Shown: positions 8,180-16,569, counted from the stretch's first letter. The stretch: 55,939 nt of DNA from Rhodospirillaceae bacterium (GCA_947474495.1 CANJIM010000009.1:1-55939); one strand, 5' to 3'. A program made the numbers and translations. Notes: generated from the letters alone by a model not told the origin.

Positions 8180-8917
8180 ATGGCGACTGCCCTGAAATCC
8201 GATATCGACCTGAACGCCTTCGTCAAAAAAGTCAGCGCCATGGCGAGCGCTCAATTCGACTCCCAGCAGTACAAGCGGTTGCTGTCGACGCCGCTGACCG
8301 TCGCGCGGGCGCAGCGTTATACTTTGCAGAAAGCTTTTTGGAATATTAATCGCCGCGACTGCTGGGCGTTAGCTCAAGGCATAGCGCCTATGGACATCAA
8401 AAAGCTCGTGTGGGCGCACGAGGAGGACGAGCTTTCCGGCAACAAGGCGCGTGGGGTTGCCGATCATTACAGCCTCCAAGTCAAACAGTCTGAGCTGATC
8501 GGCCTTTCCCCGGAGGACTTCATGAACGAAAAGATCGGCGGCGAGACTCGGACGGTCATCCACGCCTGGTTGCATTTGTGCAAGCATAGTCCTTGGCAGA
8601 AGTCGCTGGCTGCCTGCATGGCGCTAGAGGTCAGCAATTCAACTGAATGGGTGCCAGCAGGCGGTATGTCCTATCGTATGGGCAAGAAGTATGAAAAAGA
8701 CCTGGGTATCCCGTTCGACAAGCAGATCAATGCCAAGGAGCACGCCGAGGTCGACGTCGATCACGGCCATATGCTGGTTCAGATTATGGAGATGTACGGT
8801 TCACAGCCCGGTACGCTCGACCTAATCATGGAAGGCTTGATCGAAAGCTGGGAGATCGAGCGAGTGTGGAAGGGTCTATTGGCCGACATGATGGCCGAGA
8901 TTCCCGTCACACAATAA
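8180..8917 (+). CDS. Heme-oxygenase-like diiron (HDO) protein, TenA/PqqC/CADD superfamily
   Basis: This 245-residue, all-helical protein has the third-core-helix motif HxxxDxxH at H188-AEV-D192-VD-H195, the metal-binding motif of heme-oxygenase-like diiron oxidases such as CADD and SznF. Plausible partners are E84, H96 and E150 (in MALEVSN), although the spacing between E84 and H96 is longer than in CADD. Such enzymes activate O2 for N-oxygenation, oxidative C-C cleavage or self-processing; PqqC-like members are cofactorless. The ATG at 8180 has GAGGAG six bases upstream; in-frame codons further upstream are part of the hairpin leader. It lies between the ring-cleavage dioxygenase and the three bicupins, so an oxidative step in the same pathway is inferred. 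The actual reaction is unknown. Confidence 0.72.
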   Translation: MATALKSDIDLNAFVKKVSAMASAQFDSQQYKRLLSTPLTVARAQRYTLQKAFWNINRRDCWALAQGIAPMDIKKLVWAHEEDELSGNKARGVADHYSLQVKQSELIGLSPEDFMNEKIGGETRTVIHAWLHLCKHSPWQKSLAACMALEVSNSTEWVPAGGMSYRMGKKYEKDLGIPFDKQINAKEHAEVDVDHGHMLVQIMEMYGSQPGTLDLIMEGLIESWEIERVWKGLLADMMAEIPVTQ

Positions 8918-8952
8918 ATCAATAATCCAGATCGAAAAGTGGATTGCCGCAC

Positions 8953-10059
8953 ATGACGGATCAGCCCCTCAGATACTTGCTCGATCCCTACGGAGATTGG
9001 GCAAAGGATGAGGGGATTCCGATCACCGAAGATGTCGCTGTCGATTTGCATGCGGTCGAGGTTGGCCCCTGGGCCCGTTGGGACGCTCGCGGAGGATTCG
9101 TGCACCTTCGTGGGCGCGGCGACTTCGTCGCTCTCCAGGTCGTCGATCTTCCACCCGGGGGGAAGACTGCGCCGCAGCGCCACTTGTACGATGAGGTGTT
9201 CTACGTTCTCTCGGGCCACGGCAGCGCCATCATCGAGACGGTGGATGGCCGTAAGGCGAGCTTTGAGTGGGGCCCGCGCAGCCTGTTTTCGCCGCCGTTG
9301 AACGCGCCCTTCCAACTGTTTAACGGCTCCGGCGTCGATTCGGCACGCATCGTCTCAGCTAACGATTTGCCGCTGATGATGAATATGCTGCACGCGCCGC
9401 ATTTCATCTTTGACAACGCCTGGAGCTTTTTGGACCGCGCAGGCAAGCAGTCTTATTACGCCGGCGAAGGAGACTTTCTCCCGCTCAAGCCTGGCAAGCA
9501 CATGTGGGAAACGAACTTCGTTCCAGATCTCGGCACGTTCGCGTTGCCAGACTGGGAAGCGCGCGGCACCGGCAGCAAGAACATCAAGTTTATTCTGGCT
9601 GATAGCGTCATGCATGCGCACACCTCGGAGATGGCGGTGGGCACCTACAAGAAGGGCCATCGCCACGGCGCCGGCGCGCATGTCTTCGCGGTTAGCGGAA
9701 CCGGGTACACGCTCATGTGGTACGATGGTGACAAAGAATTCACGCGTCATGAATGGCGGCACGGTTTTGTGTTCGCGCCGGCCGATGGCATGTTCCATCA
9801 GCATTTTAACACCAGCGGCGATCCGGCGCGATATTTGGCGCTTTCATTCGGCAGCCATCGTTATCCCGTTCTTCAACGCAAGAGGGACCGCAAGCAGAAT
9901 CCTGAAGCTAGCGTCAAGGATGGCGGATTGCAGATCGACTATGAAGATCAGGATCCGAGCATCCATGCGATCTGGCTGCGTGAGCTGGGTAAAACAGGCG
10001 TGCCGTCGCGCATGGGGCATATATTTGATGAAACACGAATGAAGAATGAGATGTCCTGA
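8953..10059 (+). CDS. Tandem bicupin paralogue 1
   Basis: This 368-residue protein has two cupin domains. Cupin 1 (about 55-130) has H77 and E81 in QRHLYDEVFYVLSGHG but lacks a histidine in its second motif (SLFSPPLNAPFQLFNG). Cupin 2 (about 220-300) keeps H236, H238 and H243 in YKKGHRHGAGAH and H282/H284 in MFHQHFNTS, so it should bind a metal. There is no signal peptide. It is the first of three adjacent paralogues, beginning 36 bases after the HDO gene. The ATG at 8953 is preferred over the TTG at 8944; neither has a strong ribosome binding site. Cupins of this kind can be dioxygenases, isomerases or decarboxylases; I do not recognise a characterised homologue. Confidence 0.75.
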   Translation: MTDQPLRYLLDPYGDWAKDEGIPITEDVAVDLHAVEVGPWARWDARGGFVHLRGRGDFVALQVVDLPPGGKTAPQRHLYDEVFYVLSGHGSAIIETVDGRKASFEWGPRSLFSPPLNAPFQLFNGSGVDSARIVSANDLPLMMNMLHAPHFIFDNAWSFLDRAGKQSYYAGEGDFLPLKPGKHMWETNFVPDLGTFALPDWEARGTGSKNIKFILADSVMHAHTSEMAVGTYKKGHRHGAGAHVFAVSGTGYTLMWYDGDKEFTRHEWRHGFVFAPADGMFHQHFNTSGDPARYLALSFGSHRYPVLQRKRDRKQNPEASVKDGGLQIDYEDQDPSIHAIWLRELGKTGVPSRMGHIFDETRMKNEMS

Positions 10060-10060
10060 C

Positions 10061-11161
10061 ATGGCCGAATCTACTGTCAAATTCCTTCTTGATCCTTACA
10101 TGGACTGGGCGCGCGGTGAGGGAATACCGCTAATCGATGAATTCGGCGTCGATCTCCTGTCTTTGGAGACCAAGTCTTGGCCGCGTCTCGGCTCTGGCTG
10201 CGGCGGCGCAGTCGTCAACCTCAAGGGGCGCGGCGACTATATGACCGTGTTCCTTATGGAGATTGGGCCGGGCGGCAAGTCGGATACGCAGCGACATCTC
10301 TATGAGGAGGTTTTCTATGTGCTGTCGGGCCATGGCAGCGTCACGATCGAGACGTCAGATGGGCGGCGTCATAGCTTCGAATGGGGGCCGCAGAGCCTAT
10401 TCTCGCTGCCGCTCAACGCGTCCTATGTAATTTATAACGGTTCAGGGCGAGAGGCGGCCCGACTCGCCTCGGCGAATAATTTTCCGCTGATGATGAATGT
10501 GTTTCACAACGAGGCGTTTATCTTCGGCAATCCCTGCAAGTTTCCCGAGCGCGAAGGGCCGACGGGCTACTTTAGCGGTGAAGGCGAGCTGACGGCGATC
10601 CGTCCCGGACGCAATTTATGGGAGACGAGCTTCGTCCCTGACGTCGGCGCCTTCGAGTTGATGGCATGGGAAGCGCGCGGGGCAGGCTCGTCAAATATGC
10701 AGTTCATCCTGGCCGACGGCTGCATGGGCGCGCATACCTCTGAAATGCCGGTCGGCACCTACAAGAAGGGGCATCGCCACGGACCCGGACTGCATATTTT
10801 CATGGTGCATGGCGAAGGTTACAGCTTGCTGTGGTACGAGGGAGATAAGGATTTTCATCGCATAGACTGGCGACACGGTATGCTTTTCGCGCCGCCAGAA
10901 AACATGTTCCATCAGCATTTTGACACCAGCCCGACGCCTGCGCGTTATCTCGCTATCGGCTTTGGCTCGAAGCGCTATCCGGTTGTCTATGCTCGGCGGG
11001 CCGGTTCAGAGAACCAGCGCTCCGACGTGAGCATTAAAGAGGGCGGCCGTCAGGTCGAGTACGAGGACCAGGATCCGCGTATCCATGCCATGTGGCTGGG
11101 CGAGTTGAAGAAAACCGGCGTTAAGTCCGGTATGAGTAAAATTTTCCCTGAATCCAATTGA
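10061..11161 (+). CDS. Tandem bicupin paralogue 2
   Basis: This 366-residue bicupin is clearly related to both neighbours along its whole length (for example QRHLYEEVFYVLSGHGSV, SFEWGPQSLFSLPLNA and GTYKKGHRHGPGLHIF). The second cupin again has HxH-x4-H plus FHQHFDTS. The first cupin retains H and E in QRHLYEE but no histidine in motif 2. The ATG at 10061 follows the previous stop codon by one base, indicating translational coupling; an in-frame ATG at 10046 overlaps the previous gene. Sequence drift between the copies is large enough that they are probably old duplicates with separate roles, perhaps subunits of one hetero-oligomer. Confidence 0.75.
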   Translation: MAESTVKFLLDPYMDWARGEGIPLIDEFGVDLLSLETKSWPRLGSGCGGAVVNLKGRGDYMTVFLMEIGPGGKSDTQRHLYEEVFYVLSGHGSVTIETSDGRRHSFEWGPQSLFSLPLNASYVIYNGSGREAARLASANNFPLMMNVFHNEAFIFGNPCKFPEREGPTGYFSGEGELTAIRPGRNLWETSFVPDVGAFELMAWEARGAGSSNMQFILADGCMGAHTSEMPVGTYKKGHRHGPGLHIFMVHGEGYSLLWYEGDKDFHRIDWRHGMLFAPPENMFHQHFDTSPTPARYLAIGFGSKRYPVVYARRAGSENQRSDVSIKEGGRQVEYEDQDPRIHAMWLGELKKTGVKSGMSKIFPESN

Positions 11162-11163
11162 GA

Positions 11164-12285
11164 ATGGATGATCAAAGCATGAACGATATGAGCGAGCCGC
11201 GCTTTTTGGTCGATGCCTATCTCGACTGGATCGCGAAAGAGAAAATCCCGGTCGTCGAGGACTTTTGCGTCGATCTGATGAAAGTCGAGACAGGCCCCTG
11301 GAGCCGTCTCGGGGCCGATGCGGCCTACGTCCACATGAAGGGGCGTGGCGATTTCATATCTATTCTGCTGATAGACTTGCCGCCGGGCGGCAAGTCGGCG
11401 CGTCAGCAGCATCTCTACGAGGAAGTGTTCTACGTGCTGTCCGGATACGGCACCGTCGTCGTTGAGGATCCGCAGGGCCGTGAGCACAGTTTCGAGTGGG
11501 GCCCGCGCAGCCTGTTTTCTCTGCCGCTCAACGCGCCCTACCGCTTCTTCAACGGCTCGGGTCGTGATCGCGTGCGAATCGCCTCGACCAACAACTTGCC
11601 GATGATCATGAACAGCTTCCGCAACGAGGGGTTCATATTTGAGAACAAGTCGATCTTTCCCGAGCGCTTCGGCAAGGAAGGCTACTTTGCCGGCGAGGGT
11701 GAATTGGTTCCGACCCACGGCGGCCGCAAGATGTGGGAGACAAACTTCGTTCCCGATCTCGGTGAATTCGTGCTGAATAAGTGGAACACCCGCGGCGCCG
11801 GTAGCGCCAATATGGTGTTCAGCCTCGCCGAAGGCACGATGCATGCCCATTGCTCCGAAATGTCTACAGGTACTTACAAGAAGGGCCACCGCCATGGTCC
11901 CGACTTCCACGTCTTTATCGTCAAGGGACAGGGCTACTCTCTTTTCTGGCATGAGGGAGAGGACATGAAGCGGTACGACTGGCATGAGGGCTGCGTGTTC
12001 GCACCAACCGACATGATCTGGCACCAGCACTTCAACACGGGCAAGGAGCCTGTACGCTACATGGCGACCGCCTATGGCAGTAGTCGTTATCCCTTCTCCA
12101 ACGAGAAGCGCCGAATCAAGCTTGGCGTCGATGTTAGCGTTAAGAAGGGTGGCGCACAGATCGAGTATGAGGACCAGGATCCGCGGATTCATCGCATGTT
12201 CTTAGAGGAATTAACGAAAAATGAGGTTCAGTGCCGCATGAATGAATTCATGGACGAAAGTATTCTATTAAAAAAAGATACTTAG
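11164..12285 (+). CDS. Tandem bicupin paralogue 3
   Basis: This 373-residue bicupin is the third of the set. Cupin 1 has QQHLYEEVFYVLSGYG, so the QRH of the other two has become QQH while the metal-type H and E remain. Cupin 2 has YKKGHRHGPDFHVF and IWHQHFNTG. The C-terminus GAQIEYEDQDPRIHRMFLEE is shared with its paralogues. It begins two bases after the preceding stop; ATG 11164 is used here, and ATG 11179 is also possible because GGATGA precedes it. A gap of about 110 bases follows before the next gene. The function is not known to me; its position implies the same pathway as the HDO and ring-cleavage enzymes. Confidence 0.75.
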   Translation: MDDQSMNDMSEPRFLVDAYLDWIAKEKIPVVEDFCVDLMKVETGPWSRLGADAAYVHMKGRGDFISILLIDLPPGGKSARQQHLYEEVFYVLSGYGTVVVEDPQGREHSFEWGPRSLFSLPLNAPYRFFNGSGRDRVRIASTNNLPMIMNSFRNEGFIFENKSIFPERFGKEGYFAGEGELVPTHGGRKMWETNFVPDLGEFVLNKWNTRGAGSANMVFSLAEGTMHAHCSEMSTGTYKKGHRHGPDFHVFIVKGQGYSLFWHEGEDMKRYDWHEGCVFAPTDMIWHQHFNTGKEPVRYMATAYGSSRYPFSNEKRRIKLGVDVSVKKGGAQIEYEDQDPRIHRMFLEELTKNEVQCRMNEFMDESILLKKDT

Positions 12286-12395
12286 CACCTCAAACCCAAG
12301 CATGGTCCGAAGAGCTATCGCAAAAAAGTCAGGGAATTCATCGTCCAAGAAAAGCTGCAATAAAATTAAAAAAGCTTAGATCTAGGGAGGGCGTA

Positions 12396-13736
12396 ATGAA
12401 GTACTCAATGATAAGTGCGTTTTATTACATCGTCGCTTTCGCCGCAGCGGCTGTGTTTTCGTCTGGCGCCGTCGCTCAAAGCATTGACTTCCGCGGTAAG
12501 CGAATCGACGTCATCATGGGTTCCGCGTCTGGCGGTGGGACCGATACCACTACTCGCTTGGTTGGACGATTCTTGACTAAGTATCTGCCGGGTAATCCTG
12601 AGATGAACTACCGCAACCTGCCTGGCGGCCAAGGCACCAAGGCTCTCAACTATTTTGCAGAATCGGCGCGGCCCGATGGCCTGACATGGATCGGCGGCAG
12701 CAGTTCGCACATCGACCCAAATAGCTTGCTTAAGCCAGCGATTCATTACGATCCGACCAAATTCAATTACATCGGCGGCGCCTCGCGAGGGGGGTCGATC
12801 ATTTTCATGCGTAAGGAAAATCTGAAGAAGCTCACCGATCGGTCGCTACCGCCAGTGATAGTCGGCGAGCTCGACGGCAACCGCAGTTGGGCCCAGATGG
12901 TGTTGTGGGGGGCTGACGCCCTCGACTGGAACATTAAGTTCGTCATCGGCTATCCAGGGACTTCGTTTTTGCTGTTGGCTATCCGGCGAGGCGAGATTGA
13001 TATGATGGGCACGTCGAATCTGACGCAGCTGCGCGATATGTTGAAGACAGGTGACTTCGTCGGCGTCGCTCAAATGGGCGATACTAGTTTAACTAATGGA
13101 TTAGTGACGAGCCGCTCGACCTTCCCGGATATCCCGGTGATGGAAGCGATGGTAGACGGCAAGCTTGTAGGTATCCAAAAGGACGCCTTCGATTTCTGGG
13201 TTGGCCTCAATGCTCTAGACAAGTGGTACGCATTGCCGCCAGGCACACCGCAGGCGGTGATCAATACCTACCAGACTGCTTACGGCAACCTGGTCAAGGA
13301 TCCCGAGTTTCTCAAACTTGCTCAGATGGTCAGCGAAGACTTCGAGCCGATGAGTGGTCCGACAATCCAACACATCGTCGCGAAGACAAGTTATCCGCCG
13401 AAGAAAATTACCGACTACATCGAGAGCATGAAGTGGAAGAACGGCCTCCCTGCGGAAGGGCTCTCCGACGAGGAACTCGCCAAGCTCGCTAGAGAAAAAG
13501 GGTTCGACAAGATGGGCTCGTTCGAAGCCGTTCTGAAGCAAGTCGGTGACGGTGGCCGCAATATCGTTTTTTCTGTCGCCGAGAAAGATGTGACAGCGGA
13601 CGTAAGCTCGAGCGGTACCAACGTTATGATTGCAGGGCAGAAGGTCGAACGCCTCGCGCTTAAGGCCGGCATGGTCTGCGAGATCAGCCATCCAGGCGGC
13701 GAGAAGCAGGCTGCAACTGCTGTCCATTGTAAATGA
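12396..13736 (+). CDS. TctC-type solute receptor with C-terminal extension
   Basis: This 446-residue protein has a signal peptide (to about SSGAVAQS) and a TctC/Bug domain (about 28-345) with SASGGGTDTTTRLVGRFL and LPGNPEMNYRNLPGGQG. It is closer to the receptor at 14882 than to the one at 3724. Residues about 345-446 form an extension not usual for TctC. It has a helical KWKNGLPAEGLSDEEL part, then a beta-like end with KDVTADVSSSGTNV and two cysteines (MVCEIS, AVHCK). GGGAGGG precedes the ATG. No TctA/TctB gene adjoins it, so it may feed the fused permease at 4900 or act as a sensor-type receptor. A hairpin follows the gene. Confidence 0.82.
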   Translation: MKYSMISAFYYIVAFAAAAVFSSGAVAQSIDFRGKRIDVIMGSASGGGTDTTTRLVGRFLTKYLPGNPEMNYRNLPGGQGTKALNYFAESARPDGLTWIGGSSSHIDPNSLLKPAIHYDPTKFNYIGGASRGGSIIFMRKENLKKLTDRSLPPVIVGELDGNRSWAQMVLWGADALDWNIKFVIGYPGTSFLLLAIRRGEIDMMGTSNLTQLRDMLKTGDFVGVAQMGDTSLTNGLVTSRSTFPDIPVMEAMVDGKLVGIQKDAFDFWVGLNALDKWYALPPGTPQAVINTYQTAYGNLVKDPEFLKLAQMVSEDFEPMSGPTIQHIVAKTSYPPKKITDYIESMKWKNGLPAEGLSDEELAKLAREKGFDKMGSFEAVLKQVGDGGRNIVFSVAEKDVTADVSSSGTNVMIAGQKVERLALKAGMVCEISHPGGEKQAATAVHCK

Positions 13737-13743
13737 CTGTGTG

Positions 13744-13780
13744 GGGCGCCAGCTAAAACCGCTGGCGCCCTGTAGTTTTA
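13744..13780 (+). terminator. Hairpin after the second TctC gene
   Basis: A perfect ten-base-pair stem (GGGCGCCAGC at 13744-13753 with GCTGGCGCCC at 13761-13770) around TAAAACC is followed by TGTAGTTTTA. The T run is broken, so it is a moderate terminator or attenuator. Confidence 0.6.
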
Positions 13781-13825
13781 GTTCGAGGCGCCAGGCCAGC
13801 ACTTGATTTTTTTAAGGAGCAGAAA

Positions 13826-14809
13826 GTGGACCACATCAATTTTCCCTATAGATCGACTAGCCATCTAGCCCTGATGCACATCGTCGCCGAATGCGGCGCT
13901 TTTGAGCGCCAGAATTTGGATGTGGATTATGACAAGCCGATTGGTAGAGAGGACGCTCATCGTCTCGTGCCCACTGGCGAGATCGAATTCACTAGCGGCA
14001 ACCACGTTTCGACCTATGCGGCACGCGTGCGCGGAGATAACTGGGTTTATCTCGGTCAGTCAGTTAGCCTTAACCACCTTAACCTCGTGGTGCGGGCCGA
14101 CTCGGAGATTAACAAACTTGAAGATATGCGTAAGAAGAAGTTCGGCTCGAAGGGCCGCCACCCCGGCCTTAACGATTGGCTCTATCTCAAGCAGCATGGT
14201 CTCGATGTCGATCGTGACGACGTCGAGTTCCTGCAGTTTGGTAGCGTCACCAATGATTCGGAGCGCAAGAAGCTGAACTTGATTGAGGCGGTTAAGACTG
14301 GAGCTGCAGACGGCTGTTTTCTCTCTCAGCCCAAGCGCGAGTTCGCCGAACGCGAGGGGCTGAAGATCATTCCGCTTGAGTCTCAGCCGATGGTGTTTTT
14401 CGCAACGGTCTCGAGCAGTTTGCCGTTCGTCCAGAAGCATCCCGATATCGCCAAGCGCATGCTTAAGGCGCTGATCGACGGTATCGCCTATATCAAGACG
14501 CATCCGCAAGAGTCCATCAGGATTCTGATGGAGAAGCACACCAAGGAAGGCAAGTTGGACCTCAATACGGCGACCAAGCTCTACAACGAGTTAGCGCCTA
14601 CATTGGAGCCCAAGCTCTATCCGTCGCTCGAAGCGGTCTTTAATGTCTACGAGGAAGCGAAGCGCCAGAACAAGGAGGCGGAGAAAATCCACCCGCTCGC
14701 TCTGTGGGACTTCCATCTGCTGCGTGAAATCGATGACTCCGGTTACATCGACGATCTCTATGCCAAGTACAACATGAAGGCTCAGGCGCGGGCATTCCCA
14801 GTGAGTTAG
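13826..14809 (+). CDS. NMT1/THI5-type periplasmic-binding-fold protein lacking a signal peptide
   Basis: This 327-residue protein has the two-lobed fold pattern of NMT1/THI5-like and ABC nitrate/sulfonate-type binding proteins (INFPYRSTSHLALMHIVAE, ADSEINKLEDMRKKKFGSKG, VSSSLPFVQKHPDIAKRML). It starts at GTG 13826, with AAGGAG six bases upstream, and neither this start nor the open frame just upstream encodes a signal peptide, so it should be cytoplasmic. Cytoplasmic relatives include THI5-type enzymes and 4,5-dihydroxyphthalate decarboxylase, which shares the fold; a decarboxylase role would suit an aromatic-acid pathway. A lost signal peptide on a former transporter receptor is the other reading. 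Fold confidence is good; the function is open. Confidence 0.65.
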   Translation: MDHINFPYRSTSHLALMHIVAECGAFERQNLDVDYDKPIGREDAHRLVPTGEIEFTSGNHVSTYAARVRGDNWVYLGQSVSLNHLNLVVRADSEINKLEDMRKKKFGSKGRHPGLNDWLYLKQHGLDVDRDDVEFLQFGSVTNDSERKKLNLIEAVKTGAADGCFLSQPKREFAEREGLKIIPLESQPMVFFATVSSSLPFVQKHPDIAKRMLKALIDGIAYIKTHPQESIRILMEKHTKEGKLDLNTATKLYNELAPTLEPKLYPSLEAVFNVYEEAKRQNKEAEKIHPLALWDFHLLREIDDSGYIDDLYAKYNMKAQARAFPVS

Positions 14810-14881
14810 CGCATGGGCGGGTGCCCATTCACGGGACGACCGGCATGCAATAAATTCATAAGAGCGGGTAGACTGACGATC

Positions 14882-15934
14882 ATGACACCATTGAAAATCG
14901 TGGCTGCGACCATAGCAGCAGTCGGCATGACCGTGTCGGCAGCCGCGGCGAACGAGATTAGCTTCAGGGGAAAGACAATTTCTCTGATCATTAACTCGAC
15001 GCCGGGCGGCGGAACGGACACGGCCGCGCGCCTAACCGGCAATGCGCTGGCGAAGTACCTGCCTGGCAACCCGACGATCATCTATCGTAATTTGCCGGGC
15101 GGTGGCGGCCTCAAGGCAAACAATTATTTTGCCAACCAAGTGCCGCCGGACGGAATGACGCTGCTGTCGGGCTCGCGCACACAGATAAGCCCGGCAAAGC
15201 TGCGTGGGCCACAAGTCCAGTATGATCCGTCGAAGTACGAATTCATCGGCGGAGACGCCAACCTCGGCACCGTGATGTTGATCCGCAAGGAAGACGTGCC
15301 GAGTCTGACAGACCCAAAGGCGCAGCCGTTGGTCTACGGCGACATCGACGGAACGCGCTCCGGTCTTCTGATCAGCTTATGGGCCAAGGAATACCTCGGC
15401 TGGAACATCCGCTGGGTCATCGGCTATTCGGGCACCTCGACGATGCTGATGGCTTTGCAGAGCGGTGAGTTGCACATGGCCGCCAACCAGAATGCCTTTA
15501 CCCTGGGCCCGCTTCTAAAGGCCGGCAGGTTCGTCGGCATGGCGCAGCTCGGAGCTCTTGACGATAACGGCAATCGCGTGCGCCGCGACGCCTTTGCCGA
15601 TGTGCCTTTGCTGGACGAGTTGATCCTGCCGAAGCTGACGGAACAGCAAAAATCCGTTTATCTCGGCATGCAGGCGGATTTCGCTATCAACAAATGGTTG
15701 GCCTTGCCGCCCGGGACGCCCAAGCCGATGGTCGCCGCCTACCGGGAGGCTTACATGAAGTCTGTCAAGGATGAGGACTTCCTGGCGATGGCCACCAAGC
15801 AGATCGACGAAGATTTCACCCCGCTCAGCGGCGTGCAGGTCGCCAAGATCGTGGCTGATCTCGCCTTGATCACCGACGCAGAGATCGAATTTGTCAATCA
15901 GCTGCGGAGAAAGAACAATCTGCCGGTCGAATGA
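14882..15934 (+). CDS. TctC-type solute receptor (third of the island)
   Basis: This 350-residue protein has a signal peptide (MTPLKIVAAT to about VSAAAAN) and a TctC domain starting ISLIINSTPGGGTDTAARL, with LPGNPTIIYRNLPGGGGLKA. It is recognisably paralogous to the protein at 12396 but lacks its long C-terminal extension, ending at VNQLRRKNNLPVE. The ATG at 14882 is chosen because the signal peptide starts there; the open frame reaches back to an ATG at 14813 that would put 23 polar residues in front. With the receptor at 3724 this makes three receptors for one permease in the island. A strong hairpin follows. Confidence 0.83.
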   Translation: MTPLKIVAATIAAVGMTVSAAAANEISFRGKTISLIINSTPGGGTDTAARLTGNALAKYLPGNPTIIYRNLPGGGGLKANNYFANQVPPDGMTLLSGSRTQISPAKLRGPQVQYDPSKYEFIGGDANLGTVMLIRKEDVPSLTDPKAQPLVYGDIDGTRSGLLISLWAKEYLGWNIRWVIGYSGTSTMLMALQSGELHMAANQNAFTLGPLLKAGRFVGMAQLGALDDNGNRVRRDAFADVPLLDELILPKLTEQQKSVYLGMQADFAINKWLALPPGTPKPMVAAYREAYMKSVKDEDFLAMATKQIDEDFTPLSGVQVAKIVADLALITDAEIEFVNQLRRKNNLPVE

Positions 15935-15944
15935 CGATCTCGAT

Positions 15945-15996
15945 TTCCTGGAGGAAAGAGCCGCAAGGACTGGTCTCCGGCTCTTTCCTCCAGGAA
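15945..15996. terminator. Perfect 19-bp inverted repeat after the third TctC gene
   Basis: The arm 15945-15963 (TTCCTGGAGGAAAGAGCCG) is the exact reverse complement of 15978-15996, with a 14-base loop. It begins eleven bases after the TctC stop codon. No T run follows on the plus strand, so a simple intrinsic terminator is not assured; a stability hairpin or bidirectional terminator is also possible. Confidence 0.6.
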
Positions 15997-16157
15997 GAGT
16001 GAAGCCTTGCGAGACGAGAGGCGTTATCGATATGGTTGGCGATATCGGCGCTTTTCGCGTGCCTTAAAAGCGTGACCGCTGCCGTCGGACTGGGGCGTCG
16101 CCGCCTCGGCGCAGCAAGTGGCCTGATATCTCCTCTGCGTTTGGTAGGATTGCATCC

Positions 16158-16544
16158 ATGAGCTTTCGTCCTCTTTACGATTATATTTTAGTCGAGCCGG
16201 CGCAGGCCGCGGCCAGCGCCTCGTCGGTCCTGTTGCCGGAAACTGTGCAGAAGAAGCCGCAGCAGGGATGCGTTTTGGCGATCGGACGCGGCCGGCGTGA
16301 CAAAGACGGAAAGCGCGCCATGCCGCAAGTCGCTGTAGGTGACAAGGTGATCTACGGAGCCTGGACCGGTATTGAGGCCAAGATCAAAGGCGTGGATTGT
16401 CTGATCATGAAGCAAGGAGATGTGCTGGGCGTGGTCAGCGGCGCCGGCGAGGTGGTTGTCCGCGATCGCTTGGGGGCCGGGGCCAACACGGCCACGTCCT
16501 GCGTGGTCGATCATGTCCATGGCCTGGACTGCTGCGATGACTGA
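16158..16544 (+). CDS. Divergent GroES (Cpn10)-like co-chaperonin with Cys/His tail
   Basis: This 128-residue protein carries a Cpn10 domain over residues 1-95: FRPLYDYILVEP matches Gro[14 protein letters not shown], and the mobile-loop region reads SSVLLPETVQKKPQQG, ending with LIMKQGDVLGVV. The housekeeping GroES of this chromosome is at 27551-27838, so this is a second, divergent copy. The tail (about 97-128) is extra and contains C115, H119, H121, C125 and C126 before a DD end, recalling the metal-binding tail of Helicobacter HspA. The gene overlaps or adjoins the UbiD gene. A dedicated helper for folding or metal supply to island enzymes is inferred; no companion GroEL is nearby. Confidence 0.75.
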   Translation: MSFRPLYDYILVEPAQAAASASSVLLPETVQKKPQQGCVLAIGRGRRDKDGKRAMPQVAVGDKVIYGAWTGIEAKIKGVDCLIMKQGDVLGVVSGAGEVVVRDRLGAGANTATSCVVDHVHGLDCCDD

Positions 16545-16569
16545 GAAGAAAGACGAGAGGGCGAACGCC

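Noticed and set aside
14813-14881. Upstream ATG of the third TctC gene
   Set aside because: It would place polar residues before a normal signal peptide; the start at 14882 fits export.
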